This document shows, one piece after another, positions 10,274-21,744 of a stretch of DNA of 64,000 bases. Source of the DNA: Succinatimonas sp. UBA6849 (GTDB taxonomy: Bacteria; Pseudomonadota; Gammaproteobacteria; Enterobacterales; Succinivibrionaceae); the NCBI GenBank assembly GCA_002449335.1, contig DKDL01000002.1, forward strand, positions 1 through 64,000, written 5' to 3'. Made by a program: the position numbers and the translations under genes. The stretch's first letter is position 1. Each line of letters begins with the position of its first letter. A model generated the notes under the pieces. That model saw only the letters and a program-made list of their open reading frames with translations, made no database searches and was not told where the DNA came from.

Positions 10274-11560
10274 TTATGGTAAATACTTACGAGGATTTAC
10301 AGAGTTTCCTCGATATCTAATTTCAAAATGCAACATTACTCTTGAAGCATCAGTTGAGCCCATTCTTGCGATCACTTGACCTTTCTTAACTCTCTGACCT
10401 TCTTTTACTAATAACATATCGTTATGAGCATATGCTGACAGATATTCGTTATCATGGTTAATAATAATCAGGTTACCATAGCCTCGTAGAGCATTTCCTG
10501 AATATACAACCTGACCTGAAGCTGCAGCATTAACGCTCTGACCTCGAGATCCAGCAATATCGATACCTTTGTTAGATGATGAGAAGTTTCTAATTACAGT
10601 TCCCTTTGCAGGCCACATCCAAGATACGCCAGAAACTGAACGGCTTCTGCCAGATACAACCTTGGTAGGAGCTGATGCTACTGAAGCAGGAACGGCACTT
10701 GTACTTGTAGTAGTTGTCTGTGTATTTACACCTGCTACAGGAACAACCTTCTGAGGAGTTCTGTCAGCTAAGCTTTCGCTGCTTGAATTAGACTTTAAAT
10801 AAATTCTCTGACCTGTATAGATACCATAAGGCTTCTGCAGGTGGTTAATCTTAATCAGGTTTGAATAGCTAACTCCACTTCTGCGAGAAATTGACATCAA
10901 AGAGTCGCCTGCTTTTACTGTATAGAAATCACCTGAAATCTTATCTGATGACTGAGTTGATACAGTGTTGTCAGCTATGTTAGTAGTTGAAGTTACATTA
11001 GTCTTAGTTGATGACTGAACTTGAGAATTCTGCGTTACAGTCTGAGTTGTAGGTACAACAGTAGCGCTAGCTGGAGTCAGTCTGATATTCTGACCTACGG
11101 TGATGTTATATGGTGCTACAATACCGTTATCTGAGGCTAAATCACGATAATCTCTACCATATCTAAAAGCAATTGAGTACAGAGTGTCACCAGGCTTTAC
11201 CTGATAAACATTGCCACTAGGTAGTGGAGTAGGAATTACTTGGATTGCCTGATTGTTCTGTGAACTTGAATTTAAGGTAGTAGCAGAGTTTGAATATGGC
11301 TTTACGACACCACTTTTTACGCTTGTGGTATTTGAATTAGTAGAAAAAGGTTTGATTACTCCTGCTCTAGTTTTTTCATTTGCAGAAGCTGCATAGACAC
11401 GCTGACTTTTAACACTTCTGCTTACATGTACAGGCTTTGAATACTCTACTACAGCAGGGCTTGCTGTATTATTTTTATCTGCAGTACAACCTACTGTTGA
11501 TACTGCGACTACAGATAAAAAAGTACTAGCTAATAAAGCAGAAAAAAACTTAATCTTCAT
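10274..11560 (-). CDS. nlpD: Murein hydrolase activator NlpD (lipoprotein)
   Basis: A 428-residue lipoprotein that activates cell-separation amidases (AmiC in E. coli). A signal peptide ends at Cys25, though the lipobox STVGC is imperfect. LysM domain 1 (residues 119-162) and LysM domain 2 (213-256) bind peptidoglycan and are joined by Ser/Thr-rich linkers. A C-terminal LytM/M23 domain (about 316-428) carries NKGIDIAGSRGQ and NALRGYGNLIIINHD. The first metal-binding His of active M23 enzymes is missing, so this is an activator and not a hydrolase, as in E. coli NlpD. E. coli NlpD has one LysM; two are seen here. Confidence 0.93.
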   Translation of the reverse strand: MKIKFFSALLASTFLSVVAVSTVGCTADKNNTASPAVVEYSKPVHVSRSVKSQRVYAASANEKTRAGVIKPFSTNSNTTSVKSGVVKPYSNSATTLNSSSQNNQAIQVIPTPLPSGNVYQVKPGDTLYSIAFRYGRDYRDLASDNGIVAPYNITVGQNIRLTPASATVVPTTQTVTQNSQVQSSTKTNVTSTTNIADNTVSTQSSDKISGDFYTVKAGDSLMSISRRSGVSYSNLIKINHLQKPYGIYTGQRIYLKSNSSSESLADRTPQKVVPVAGVNTQTTTTSTSAVPASVASAPTKVVSGRSRSVSGVSWMWPAKGTVIRNFSSSNKGIDIAGSRGQSVNAAASGQVVYSGNALRGYGNLIIINHDNEYLSAYAHNDMLLVKEGQRVKKGQVIARMGSTDASRVMLHFEIRYRGNSVNPRKYLP

Positions 11561-11732
11561 TTAAATATTCATTCTGTATAAAGGCCTAACATCTTTAACC
11601 TGCCTTTACACTTTAAAACGCTTTTAGACTACTAAAACATTGTTACACAGAATTTGTAAAAACTGAAAATTTTTTTACAAAATTAAGAGATTAGACAGCA
11701 GAAATAATACTTTTTGTTCATTTTGTGGGCTT

Positions 11733-11755
11733 ACCTGAGGAGCATATCCTCAGGT
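11733..11755 (-). terminator. Hairpin between nlpD and the yqaA-like gene
   Basis: ACCTGAGGA (11733-11741) and TCCTCAGGT (11747-11755) form a perfect 9-bp stem with a 5-nt loop. It lies just 3' of the yqaA-like stop codon on the minus strand. The T tract is poor, so it is a weak terminator or an mRNA 3' end. The rest of the 11561-11771 spacer must hold the nlpD promoter but shows no clear boxes. Confidence 0.5.
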
Positions 11756-11771
11756 ATAAATGTAAATTTAA

Positions 11772-12395
11772 CTATGCAAAGACTTTATAAACGATAAAGA
11801 TCGCAATTAAAGCTACGCAAGCCCAACCAATTACATCAATGTAGTGTTTAACGGTCTTTTCCATCTTGTCTCCACCTAGGGATATCAGAATGGCTTCAAT
11901 AAAGAAACGTAAACCGCGACCTACTAATGACACCAATACGAAGTTAAAAATATTAAGAGTACCTGAAGCACCTGTGTTCATCACACTCTCGGCTGCAACC
12001 AGACCAGTACCTACAGCGATAACTTTATAAGGGATAGGAGTAAAGGCTCCTACAAAGATCATTAAGATACCGTACTCTTGAGTAAGCCATGAGCGTACTA
12101 CTTCTAAAGCCTGCTCATAGTGCATGAATCTTATAAAATCAGCTATATAAGGGTCATAAACATAGTAGCCTAAACTGTAACCTACAATGGCACCTAATAC
12201 AGAGAATGCTACGGTTAAAAAAGCATAATAGTAAGCTCTTCTTCTGTGATACAAGCTCATAGGGATGAGCATTACATCAGGTGGAATTGGCCAGAATACA
12301 GACTCAGCAAAAGAGTTTATACACATGATATAAACTGCTAACTTATGCCTTGATAGACCTTCAAATAAAGCATAAAGATATGTAAAGATTCTCAT
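11772..12395 (-). CDS. yqaA: YqaA-like DedA/VTT-family inner-membrane protein
   Basis: A 207-residue protein with four or five hydrophobic segments and the VTT/DedA features ESVFWPIPPDVMLIP (early acidic-Pro motif) and GAFTPIPYKVIAVGTGL (re-entrant segment). DedA-family proteins are linked to undecaprenyl-phosphate and phospholipid translocation; the substrate of the YqaA branch is not established. It is the last gene of the pyrG-ftsB-ispD-ispF unit, 4 nt after ispF. Family assignment is good; function is unknown. Confidence 0.8.
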   Translation of the reverse strand: MRIFTYLYALFEGLSRHKLAVYIMCINSFAESVFWPIPPDVMLIPMSLYHRRRAYYYAFLTVAFSVLGAIVGYSLGYYVYDPYIADFIRFMHYEQALEVVRSWLTQEYGILMIFVGAFTPIPYKVIAVGTGLVAAESVMNTGASGTLNIFNFVLVSLVGRGLRFFIEAILISLGGDKMEKTVKHYIDVIGWACVALIAIFIVYKVFA

Positions 12396-12399
12396 AAAA

Positions 12400-12879
12400 T
12401 TACTCTGTCTTTTGTAAAAGCACCACAGATTCTACTGCTATACCTTCCTTTCTACCTGTAAAACCTAACTTCTCGGAAGTAGTAGCCTTAATGCTGACGC
12501 AACTTACATCCACTTTCAGATCGGATGCTACGTTCTTAATCATCTCTGGTTCATAAGCAGCCATCTTTGGAGCCTGTGCCATGATAGTGGTATCAACATT
12601 AACAACTTTATACCCTAAAGAATGAATTTTATCTACCACGTCGCGTAAAAGAATTCTGCTGTCGATATTTAAAAATCTGTCATCATTATCTGGATAAAAA
12701 TGACCAATATCTCCTAATGCCAAAGCTCCTAGAAGTGCATCAGAGATTGCATGTAGAACTACATCACCGTCTGAGTGAGCTATAAGACCTTGTTCATAAG
12801 GGACCTTAACGCCACCTAAAGTGCAAGGACCAACGCCTCCAAATTTATGAACATCAAAGCCATGACCGATTCTAAACAT
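12400..12879 (-). CDS. ispF: 2-C-methyl-D-erythritol 2,4-cyclodiphosphate synthase
   Basis: IspF cyclises CDP-methylerythritol 2-phosphate to MEcPP in the non-mevalonate isoprenoid pathway. The protein has 159 residues, as in E. coli. Zinc ligands are D8 and H10 in GHGFDVHKF and the His in [11 protein letters not shown], and the substrate-loop motif [13 protein letters not shown] is present. It follows ispD by 1 nt, consistent with translational coupling, and catalyses the second step after IspD (IspE lies between them in the pathway). Confidence 0.97.
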   Translation of the reverse strand: MFRIGHGFDVHKFGGVGPCTLGGVKVPYEQGLIAHSDGDVVLHAISDALLGALALGDIGHFYPDNDDRFLNIDSRILLRDVVDKIHSLGYKVVNVDTTIMAQAPKMAAYEPEMIKNVASDLKVDVSCVSIKATTSEKLGFTGRKEGIAVESVVLLQKTE

Positions 12880-12880
12880 C

Positions 12881-13573
12881 TTAGTTGTTTCCTTTTTCTA
12901 TCATCAATTTTGCTAAATTTAGATCATCAGGTGTTGTCAGTTTGAAATTACCAGAATCACCTTCTACGATTAAAACCTTATAACCTAAAATTTCCATAGC
13001 TGAGGCATCATCAGTGATAGCTAAATGATTCTCGTCTGCATGTTCTAATGCTTGTTTTAATAATTTGGTTTTAAACATCTGTGGAGTATATGCACGATAT
13101 ATATTCTCACGAGGAACTGTTTTAACGATGTTACCTGCTGATACTAGCTTTAAAGTGTCAGACACTCTACAAGCCAAGATGGCTCCATCAATATTATTTT
13201 GAGACAATAAAGCTAACCTTTTAAGATCGTCCTGACCAATTAAAGGTCTGGCTGCATCATGCACCATGACATATTCTGTTGTCACTTTCTCAAGATTTAA
13301 TCTTACAGTGTCAGAACGCTCTTTACCTCCTTTGCCTTTAATAACTCTAGGATTATGACTTATCTCTAAAGAATCAAAGTACTCATCTTCAGCACTAACA
13401 CCTACAATGACATTTCCTATATAAGGACAATTAAGTAAAGCGTAAACAGTGTGTTCTAGAACGGTTTTATTTGAAAGAAGAGCGTATTGCTTGGGAATGT
13501 TAAGACGCATGCGTTTGCCAACGCCTGCAGCAGGGACGACTACATCTATTCGAGAGCTTTCCACAAAAAGCAC
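12881..13573 (-). CDS. ispD: 2-C-methyl-D-erythritol 4-phosphate cytidylyltransferase
   Basis: IspD joins CTP and MEP to form CDP-methylerythritol. The protein has 230 residues. The nucleotide-binding motif [12 protein letters not shown] (11-22) is complete, HDAARPLI and the C-terminal [12 protein letters not shown] are conserved, and the metal/CTP residues are in place. It lies between ftsB (2-nt gap) and ispF (1-nt gap) in the standard ftsB-ispD-ispF order. Confidence 0.97.
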   Translation of the reverse strand: MLFVESSRIDVVVPAAGVGKRMRLNIPKQYALLSNKTVLEHTVYALLNCPYIGNVIVGVSAEDEYFDSLEISHNPRVIKGKGGKERSDTVRLNLEKVTTEYVMVHDAARPLIGQDDLKRLALLSQNNIDGAILACRVSDTLKLVSAGNIVKTVPRENIYRAYTPQMFKTKLLKQALEHADENHLAITDDASAMEILGYKVLIVEGDSGNFKLTTPDDLNLAKLMIEKGNN

Positions 13574-13575
13574 TC

Positions 13576-13872
13576 CTATCTGCGGTTGTTTTGAACGTTA
13601 TCCTTGTCGATCACACGGTAAAAAGTTTCTGATTTTTTTACCATGCCAAGCTCAGAGCGAGCTAATTCTTCAACAACGAGGTTACCTTGTTTAAGATCAG
13701 AGATTTCGTCTTCTAAGGCCTGATTTCGCTGTTCAAGAAGCTTCGAGGTTTTCGAAGCTTCTTCGTACTGTTTAGACATAGTATCGTACTGCTCTACTCC
13801 GTTACGACCAAACCAAATGTCGTAACCTAAGTAGCCAATCAAAGCTATAAGAAATAGAGCAAGTACTTTCAT
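13576..13872 (-). CDS. ftsB: Cell division protein FtsB
   Basis: A 98-residue bitopic membrane protein with one N-terminal transmembrane helix (about residues 3-19) and a periplasmic coiled coil (about 28-65, ending QNLVV-like in GNLVVEELARSELGMVKK). FtsB forms the FtsQLB complex that licenses septal peptidoglycan synthesis. Recognition rests on length, topology, the conserved ARSELGM stretch and the ftsB-ispD-ispF context. It follows pyrG by 9 nt; eno, which lies between pyrG and ftsB in E. coli, is absent here. Confidence 0.93.
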   Translation of the reverse strand: MKVLALFLIALIGYLGYDIWFGRNGVEQYDTMSKQYEEASKTSKLLEQRNQALEDEISDLKQGNLVVEELARSELGMVKKSETFYRVIDKDNVQNNRR

Positions 13873-13881
13873 AGTCTACAG

Positions 13882-15546
<1,665 letters not shown>

Positions 15547-15589
15547 TTATAAGCGATGAATTATACCACACTCAACGCGGTATGATACG

Positions 15590-15642
15590 TTAAAAAAAAC
15601 ATACAGACCGACAGCTCATAAAAGCTTATGTTCTGTCGGTCT
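15590..15642 (-). terminator. Intrinsic terminator between relA and pyrG
   Basis: AGACCGACAG (15605-15614) pairs with CTGTCGGTCT (15633-15642), and an inner CATAA/TTATG stem extends it. On the minus strand it is followed by a T8 tract (15592-15599), so it ends relA transcription before the pyrG unit. Confidence 0.88.
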
Positions 15643-15699
15643 TTAGAATTTAATTGAGAAAAATAGTTAAAGAGAGAGAAGTTTCCTTCAAACAGTTTG

Positions 15700-17967
15700 C
15701 TATAGTCTCTTAGCCTCTGTAACCATTGGTAGGTCATTTAGTTTAGCTAGTGTTCTTGTAAGTACAGGAATACTTACAACTAAAAGATCAATATCGATTA
15801 AAGATAGATCTTTAGTCTTATCTACATGAGAGCGAACACCGATTACGTTCATCTTCTCATTAGCAATGACTGTAGTTACATCTCTTAAGAAGCCAGGATA
15901 ATCTGAACCTACAACTCTGATAGTTACAGTGTAACCACGACCTGTATCGGCTACATTCTCACCCCAAGTTGCTTCTACCACGCGCTCAGGGAATAACATG
16001 GTCATTCTCTTGAACTTCTCGCAGTCTTTTCTGTGAACAGAAATGCCTCTGCCTTGAGTTACGAAACCAATGATCTCATCCCCAGGAATTGGCTGACAGC
16101 ACTTTGCCATATGAGTCATCAAGTCACCCACACCTTCAACAACAATTCCACTGCGGTGTTTGGTTTTCTTTAAGATCTCTTCTGCTGGCTTCCTGTTGAT
16201 GATGTCTTCGATGATTTCTTTATTGTCAGTCTGTACAGGAGTTTCCTTCTCAACTCTATCATTGAGAATACCCATGATAATATTGACACCAATATCACCA
16301 GCACCAACATTAGCTAACAAATCATCTACTGTCTTTAAGTTAAACTTAGGGAGTTTTTCTTTTAGAATTGAAGCTATCTGATCTTTATTCAGATTTAGAT
16401 CAGACTTTGAAAGTTCTTTTTCTAAGAGCTCCTCACCAGTTTCTTTATTCTTTTCAAAATCTACCTTTCTAAACCAAGACTGAACTTTATTTCTGGCTTT
16501 ATTAGTATGTAAGAAACCTTTTTCAACCTTTAACCAGTCTCTTGAAGGGTTAGGATTCTTCTGGGTAATAATTTCAACCTGTTCACCAGTCTTGAGCTTA
16601 TAGGTATAAGGCACAATTCTGCCATCTACCTTTGCACCAATACAACGGTGGCCAATCATGGTATGAACCTGATAAGCAAAGTCTAATGGTGTAGCTCCAT
16701 TTGGCAGATCGATAACCTCGCCATTTGGAGTAAAGACATAAACTCGGTTTTCAAAGACCTGCTTTTTGAACTCTTCCTGTAAAGAGCCAGACTCGACCAT
16801 ATCATCGCGCCATGACAGGAGCTTTCTTAACCAGTTAATGCGCGCTTCAACGCCCTGGCTCTGACCATTGCCTTCTTTGTACTTCCAGTGAGCTGCTACA
16901 CCAAGTTCTGCTAACTGGTGCATCTTTTCAGTTCTAATCTGGACTTCTACAACCTTGTGTCCTTCACCATAGACTACAGTATGAATAGACTGATAACCAT
17001 TTGGCTTTGGGTTGGCAATGTAGTCATCAAATTCTTTAGCAATATGCTCAAAGTTGGTATGAATAATACCCAATGTTGCGTAACACTCTTCAACAGTGTT
17101 TACTACAACTCGAACCGCCCTGATATCAAAGAGCTGATTGAACTTTAGATGCTTCTTTTGCATCTTTCTGTAGATACTGTAAATATGTTTTGGTCGACCA
17201 TATACAGTAGCTTCGATGCCTTCTTCTTTTAAAAGAGCAGCTAAATTCTTTACAAAGTTATCAATATAGCTTTCTCTTTCAAGACGTCTTTCACCTAAAT
17301 CATGGGCGATTTCCATGTAGGTGTCATGGTGTAAGAACTTAAAGGCAAGATCTTCTAATTCCCACTTTAACTGGCCAATACCAAGACGGTTTGCAAGTGG
17401 CGCATAGATATTGGAGATCTCTTTTGCAATTAAGGTTCTGGCGTTCTCATCTTCTCTGTCAGAGTTTCTGATAACTGCAATTCTTTCAGCAAGTTTGATG
17501 ACTACAGCACGTACGTCCTTGACCATTGCAAGTATCATACGGCGCACTCTATCGACCTGTTCTTCAGTTACATTATCTGAATTTAATGTCTGCAAAGAAC
17601 GGATAGCTTCCATATCTTTTACAGCAAGCAATAAAGACGAAATCTTTGGTCCAAAGACATCATTTACAGCATCGATTGAAATAAAGCTGTTTTCATAAGC
17701 TGGATACAGGATGGAAACCTGTAAAGAAGGCAGATCCATATTTAAAGTCATCAGAATTCCTACGATTTCTGATGAGATATGGTTAAAGCGGGCAACTAAG
17801 TCATCAGGACTTACGAAGTCTTCAGCCACCTCACTTTTTCTGATACAGCGTAAAACAAACTCATTGGTTTTGTGGATGGCATCTTTCTGATCTGGCTGTA
17901 GAGCTAGTTCATCCACCCATTTTGCAAAATCAAAAGTAGAACTGTGAGTCTGTCTTATCGCAACCAT
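15700..17967 (-). CDS. relA: GTP pyrophosphokinase RelA, (p)ppGpp synthetase I
   Basis: RelA makes (p)ppGpp on starved ribosomes. The protein has 755 residues (E. coli 744). The N-terminal domain is a degenerate hydrolase: the HD metal site is replaced by ILYPAYEN, so no hydrolysis is expected. The synthetase domain contains GRPKHIYSIYRKM and ANPKPNGYQSIHT. A TGS domain (VFTPNGEVIDLPNGATPLDF), a zinc-finger/RIS region with AKCCQPIPGDEI and a C-terminal ACT domain complete it. It sits downstream of rlmD, as in E. coli. Confidence 0.97.
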   Translation of the reverse strand: MVAIRQTHSSTFDFAKWVDELALQPDQKDAIHKTNEFVLRCIRKSEVAEDFVSPDDLVARFNHISSEIVGILMTLNMDLPSLQVSILYPAYENSFISIDAVNDVFGPKISSLLLAVKDMEAIRSLQTLNSDNVTEEQVDRVRRMILAMVKDVRAVVIKLAERIAVIRNSDREDENARTLIAKEISNIYAPLANRLGIGQLKWELEDLAFKFLHHDTYMEIAHDLGERRLERESYIDNFVKNLAALLKEEGIEATVYGRPKHIYSIYRKMQKKHLKFNQLFDIRAVRVVVNTVEECYATLGIIHTNFEHIAKEFDDYIANPKPNGYQSIHTVVYGEGHKVVEVQIRTEKMHQLAELGVAAHWKYKEGNGQSQGVEARINWLRKLLSWRDDMVESGSLQEEFKKQVFENRVYVFTPNGEVIDLPNGATPLDFAYQVHTMIGHRCIGAKVDGRIVPYTYKLKTGEQVEIITQKNPNPSRDWLKVEKGFLHTNKARNKVQSWFRKVDFEKNKETGEELLEKELSKSDLNLNKDQIASILKEKLPKFNLKTVDDLLANVGAGDIGVNIIMGILNDRVEKETPVQTDNKEIIEDIINRKPAEEILKKTKHRSGIVVEGVGDLMTHMAKCCQPIPGDEIIGFVTQGRGISVHRKDCEKFKRMTMLFPERVVEATWGENVADTGRGYTVTIRVVGSDYPGFLRDVTTVIANEKMNVIGVRSHVDKTKDLSLIDIDLLVVSIPVLTRTLAKLNDLPMVTEAKRL

Positions 17968-18036
17968 TTTTCCACCTGTAATTTTCTACAAACTAACATC
18001 ATAAGATGTGTAGCCTAGCCATTTCATGGCTACAAT

Positions 18037-19386
18037 TTACAATGTAAATTCCAAAATCATCTCAACATGTGAGGTTCTAGGGAACATATCACATACGCCC
18101 CACTGTTTTATTTTATATCCAGCCTTTACTAATTCAAGGGAATCTCTTGAAGCGGCAAGTGGATTGCATGAAATCATAACAATCTTTGGAACCTTTTTCT
18201 TAGCTAAGAACAGCACTGCTCTTTTAGCCCCCTGACGACCAGGATCTAAAACTACAGCATCGTAGTTATCTTTTGCCCAAGACTGGTTTTCAAATAGCTC
18301 TTCAAGATCGGCTACTTCAAAAGATGCCTTTTCAAAGCCTAATTCTTTAGCATTTTCTCGAGCATCTTCAATCATCTTTGAAACGATATCCACACCTACA
18401 ACTTTAGCACCAGTTGCAGCTATTGGCATGGTAAAGTTACCTAAACCACAGAACAAATCCATGATCTTACTGTCATCTTTTACATCTAGCATTGATAGTA
18501 CAGTATCAATCATCTTTTCGTTCATCTCTTTATTGATTTGCACAAATGATGATGGTTTACACTTTAACTTAACCCCATGAGAAGTAATAAAAAGTGAGTC
18601 CTTTGAGCCATAGATAAATCTTTCACGGGTAGTTTCGACCTTGGAAATTCTCATAGGATCTTTATAAGGCTCTACTACGCTGATAACAGCATTTACTGTC
18701 TTTCCATACTCGCATAAAAGAGCAGCATCCTCATCAGACAAAGTCTTAGTCATGCGCAAAAGCACGCCTAAAGCGCCATCTGAATCTAAGAATTCCACAT
18801 GACCTAATGAAGACTTTTGCTTCATAGTGTTTATAACCTTATTTAAAGGTTCAATGGCATTGTTCATGCGCTCAGATAAACACAGACAGTCAATGATTTT
18901 TACGAGGTTATGAGATTTTTCTTCTCTAAAACCTAAATGAAGTTTGCCATGATCACCACGGATAGCAAATCTGCAAGCTCTTCTGTATTCAGTGTTCTTA
19001 CCCTGATGTACAAATGAAGGTTCACCTAATGGATTTGGAAGAGCTTTTGCAAACAGCTTTTCAATACCTTTTACTTTTGATTCAATGAGCATCTCTGAAG
19101 GAATATGCTGTAAAGAGCAACCACCACAGGTACCAATTAGGGCACAGTCTTTTTTTAATCTCTTCTCTGATGGTTTTATGATCTTGGTGATTTTGCCAGT
19201 TGCAATCTTACCTTTTACATTTGAGATTAAAACATTGGCACAATCTCCTGGCATTAACCCTTCAACGAAATAAACATACTTATCGTCACGAGCAACACCA
19301 CGACCTTGTAAATCAAGATCAGTACAATTTACTTTGACAGCTTTCTTTTCAACTTCTTTTTTCTGAGGTTTGTAAAAAGTAACCAT
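18037..19386 (-). CDS. rlmD: 23S rRNA (uracil-1939-C5)-methyltransferase RlmD
   Basis: A 449-residue RumA/RlmD enzyme that methylates U1939 of 23S rRNA with SAM. The N-terminal TRAM domain is followed by the [4Fe-4S] cysteines in CALIGTCGGCSLQH, with a further Cys near residue 160. The SAM site is MDLFCGLGNFTMPIA, and the catalytic Cys lies in MISCNPLAASRD. Its ATG overlaps the recO stop codon by one base (TAATG), showing translational coupling. It leads into relA. Confidence 0.96.
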   Translation of the reverse strand: MVTFYKPQKKEVEKKAVKVNCTDLDLQGRGVARDDKYVYFVEGLMPGDCANVLISNVKGKIATGKITKIIKPSEKRLKKDCALIGTCGGCSLQHIPSEMLIESKVKGIEKLFAKALPNPLGEPSFVHQGKNTEYRRACRFAIRGDHGKLHLGFREEKSHNLVKIIDCLCLSERMNNAIEPLNKVINTMKQKSSLGHVEFLDSDGALGVLLRMTKTLSDEDAALLCEYGKTVNAVISVVEPYKDPMRISKVETTRERFIYGSKDSLFITSHGVKLKCKPSSFVQINKEMNEKMIDTVLSMLDVKDDSKIMDLFCGLGNFTMPIAATGAKVVGVDIVSKMIEDARENAKELGFEKASFEVADLEELFENQSWAKDNYDAVVLDPGRQGAKRAVLFLAKKKVPKIVMISCNPLAASRDSLELVKAGYKIKQWGVCDMFPRTSHVEMILEFTL

Positions 19387-20093
19387 TATTTCACCATTAA
19401 AAACTGTGCATAAAGTTCTCTGCTTTTAAGCTTTCTACCTTCTAATAGAGAATCTATTACGCATTTATTTAACTTTTTTAACACATCGCGCGTGCTTTTA
19501 GCACGCATGTCATTATGTCTTATGTTGATTAGATCATATCCTCTGTAGGAATAATCCTCAGATGCTGATGAGAGTAAGAAACCACTGTTCAAATCAAAGT
19601 GGTAACACAGATCATCCTTAATCTCACCTTTATCTGACTGAGAAAAATCAATGCCATAGCCTAAGTTCTCTAACAGAGTTGTCTCAAAAGCTCTTAACGT
19701 TAAGGAACTGTCTTCACCTGCTTCAAGATCTTCTAATGTCCTTAAATATTGAGCAAATAATTTAGGCATACTCTCATGAGTTTTTACTAAATTATAGATA
19801 AGCTCATTGACGTAAATAGCACAAAACAGAGTTGGGACCTCTATTTTGTAGGCTCCTCTTTGCATAAAGGCATCAGATAAAGTCCACAATGATCCCCTAG
19901 ATTGTTTTAACGTCAGTTTAAGGGGGATCAAAGGCTGATAAATACCAGCACTTCTTGAAGCTACTTTATTTGACAAACGCGCTACTGCGCTCAATCTGCC
20001 ATAATTTAAAGTAAAAAGCTCTACAAGAAGACTATGTTCCTTGTAGGGCCTTGTATGAAGAATGAAGCCAGGCTCACCATCTAAAGAGAGCAT
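19386..20093 (-). CDS. recO: DNA repair protein RecO
   Basis: RecO loads RecA on SSB-coated DNA with RecF and RecR. The protein has 235 residues (E. coli 242). The N-terminal OB-fold shows GFILHTRPYKEHSLLVELFT, followed by the helical domain that includes YVNELIYNLV and ETTLLENLGYG. It follows era by 27 nt in the conserved lepA-lepB-rnc-era-recO series. pdxJ, which follows recO in E. coli, is replaced by rlmD. Confidence 0.94.
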   Translation of the reverse strand: MLSLDGEPGFILHTRPYKEHSLLVELFTLNYGRLSAVARLSNKVASRSAGIYQPLIPLKLTLKQSRGSLWTLSDAFMQRGAYKIEVPTLFCAIYVNELIYNLVKTHESMPKLFAQYLRTLEDLEAGEDSSLTLRAFETTLLENLGYGIDFSQSDKGEIKDDLCYHFDLNSGFLLSSASEDYSYRGYDLINIRHNDMRAKSTRDVLKKLNKCVIDSLLEGRKLKSRELYAQFLMVK

Positions 20094-20120
20094 TTACTTT
20101 TCTCGATAACTAAACTCGCA

Positions 20121-21014
20121 CTAGCGCTCAAAGTCATCATAGCCTAAGCTCTTTAGAGCTCTAGCGTCATCAGACCAACCAGCTTTTACCTTAACAAAGA
20201 GTTTTAAGAACACTTTGCTGTCAAAAAGCTTTTCCATATCTTTACGCGCTTCAGTGCCGATCATCTTAATTCTTGAGCCACCAGCACCTACAACCATCTT
20301 CTTCTGACCATCGCGCTCAACTAGGATAGCAGCGCTAATTCTTAATAATCCATTGTCTTCTCGGAACTCTTCAACTTCAACAGTTGAACTGTATGGAAGC
20401 TCATCGCCCATCTGACGCATTAACTTCTCTCTTACAATTTCAGCTGCTAAGAATCTTGAAGAACGATCAGTGATACTGTCATCAGGGAAGAGGTGATCAC
20501 CCTCTGGCAGTGACTGCTTAATCAGATCTTTTAAGATATGTAAATTAGTTCCGCGTAATGCAGATACAGGAACAATATCTTTAAAGGTAATAGTCTTACT
20601 TAACTTATCAATTAAAGGTAGTAGAGTTTCCTTATCTGCAACAGTGTCAACCTTATTGATAACCAAAACTACAGGAACTTTTGCTTGCTTTACTCTAGCA
20701 AAAGCCATCTCATCATCATCGGTCCAATGAGCAGGATCAATTACCATTAAGATCAGTTCAACATCACCTAATGAGCTTTCTGCAGCTCTGTTCATTAAGT
20801 GGTTGATAGCCTTTTTCTCTTCACGGTGCAGACCAGGAGTATCAACATATACAACCTGATACTCACCTTCAGTGTCAATGCCCATGATACGGTTACGAGT
20901 TGTCTGAGGCTTTCTTGAGGTAATAGAAATCTTCTGACCAATTAAGTGGTTCATCAGAGTAGACTTACCTACATTAGGTCTTCCGATAATTGCTACAAAA
21001 CCAAAATATGACAT
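20121..21014 (-). CDS. era: GTPase Era
   Basis: Era is an essential GTPase that binds the 3' end of 16S rRNA during 30S assembly. The protein has 297 residues. The G1 motif is GRPNVGKST (11-19), G3 is DTPGLH, and G4 is NKVD; the C-terminal KH domain contains [20 protein letters not shown]. It lies 20 nt downstream of rnc, a near-universal pairing in proteobacteria. Confidence 0.98.
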   Translation of the reverse strand: MSYFGFVAIIGRPNVGKSTLMNHLIGQKISITSRKPQTTRNRIMGIDTEGEYQVVYVDTPGLHREEKKAINHLMNRAAESSLGDVELILMVIDPAHWTDDDEMAFARVKQAKVPVVLVINKVDTVADKETLLPLIDKLSKTITFKDIVPVSALRGTNLHILKDLIKQSLPEGDHLFPDDSITDRSSRFLAAEIVREKLMRQMGDELPYSSTVEVEEFREDNGLLRISAAILVERDGQKKMVVGAGGSRIKMIGTEARKDMEKLFDSKVFLKLFVKVKAGWSDDARALKSLGYDDFER

Positions 21015-21034
21015 TAACTATCCTTCCAAAAGCA

Positions 21035-21739
21035 TTACTTTTTGCTATTCTTTTCAAAATAATCTAATACAAGACCTGCAGCTTCCTGTTCCGCTCTTCT
21101 ACGAGAAGAACCTTCACCGGTCTGTACAGGAACACCTTCAACAGTTGCAGAAACCACAAAGATCTGATCATTGTCAGTGCCTTTGATAGCCTCAACCTTA
21201 TAGATTGGCAGTGGTTTGTGCATTGACTGTAACAGTTCCTGCAAAGTTGATTTGTGATCTTTTTGATTTACATCAGGCTTAATAGTTTGAAGTCTGCTTG
21301 CAAACCAAGATAAAACAACCTGTCTTACACGAGGGAAATCCTCATTGGTATCAATAAACATGGCACCAATGATTGACTCGACAGCATCAGCAATTAAAGA
21401 ATCACGTCTAAAGCCACCTGTTTTTAGTTCACCAGGACCTAATCTTAGGCAGTTTCCGATACCAAATTCACGAGCTAACTCTGCTAAAGTTGTTTCTCTT
21501 ACTAGAGTTGAACGCATACGTGTAAGGTCGCCTTCAGGGCATTTAGGAAAGCGATCATAAAGATCTTTAGCAATGATCATTCCTAAAATTGAGTCGCCTA
21601 AATACTCTAGACGCTCATTATGAACACTGCCAAAACTTCTGTGAGTTAAAGCCTGATTTAAAAGGCTTAGGTTCTGAAATGAATAACCTAGTTTTAGTTC
21701 TAAATTCTGTAACTCAATAACGTTTATCTTCTCTGACAT
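21035..21739 (-). CDS. rnc: Ribonuclease III
   Basis: RNase III cleaves double-stranded RNA in rRNA precursors and regulatory RNAs. The protein has 234 residues (E. coli 226). The catalytic signature ERLEYLGDSILGMI (near 42-55) and the second acidic cluster DAVESIIGAMFID are intact, and a C-terminal dsRNA-binding domain ends GEGSSRRRAEQEAAGLVLDYF. It lies between lepB (5-nt gap) and era. Confidence 0.98.
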   Translation of the reverse strand: MSEKINVIELQNLELKLGYSFQNLSLLNQALTHRSFGSVHNERLEYLGDSILGMIIAKDLYDRFPKCPEGDLTRMRSTLVRETTLAELAREFGIGNCLRLGPGELKTGGFRRDSLIADAVESIIGAMFIDTNEDFPRVRQVVLSWFASRLQTIKPDVNQKDHKSTLQELLQSMHKPLPIYKVEAIKGTDNDQIFVVSATVEGVPVQTGEGSSRRRAEQEAAGLVLDYFEKNSKK

Positions 21740-21744
21740 TTTTA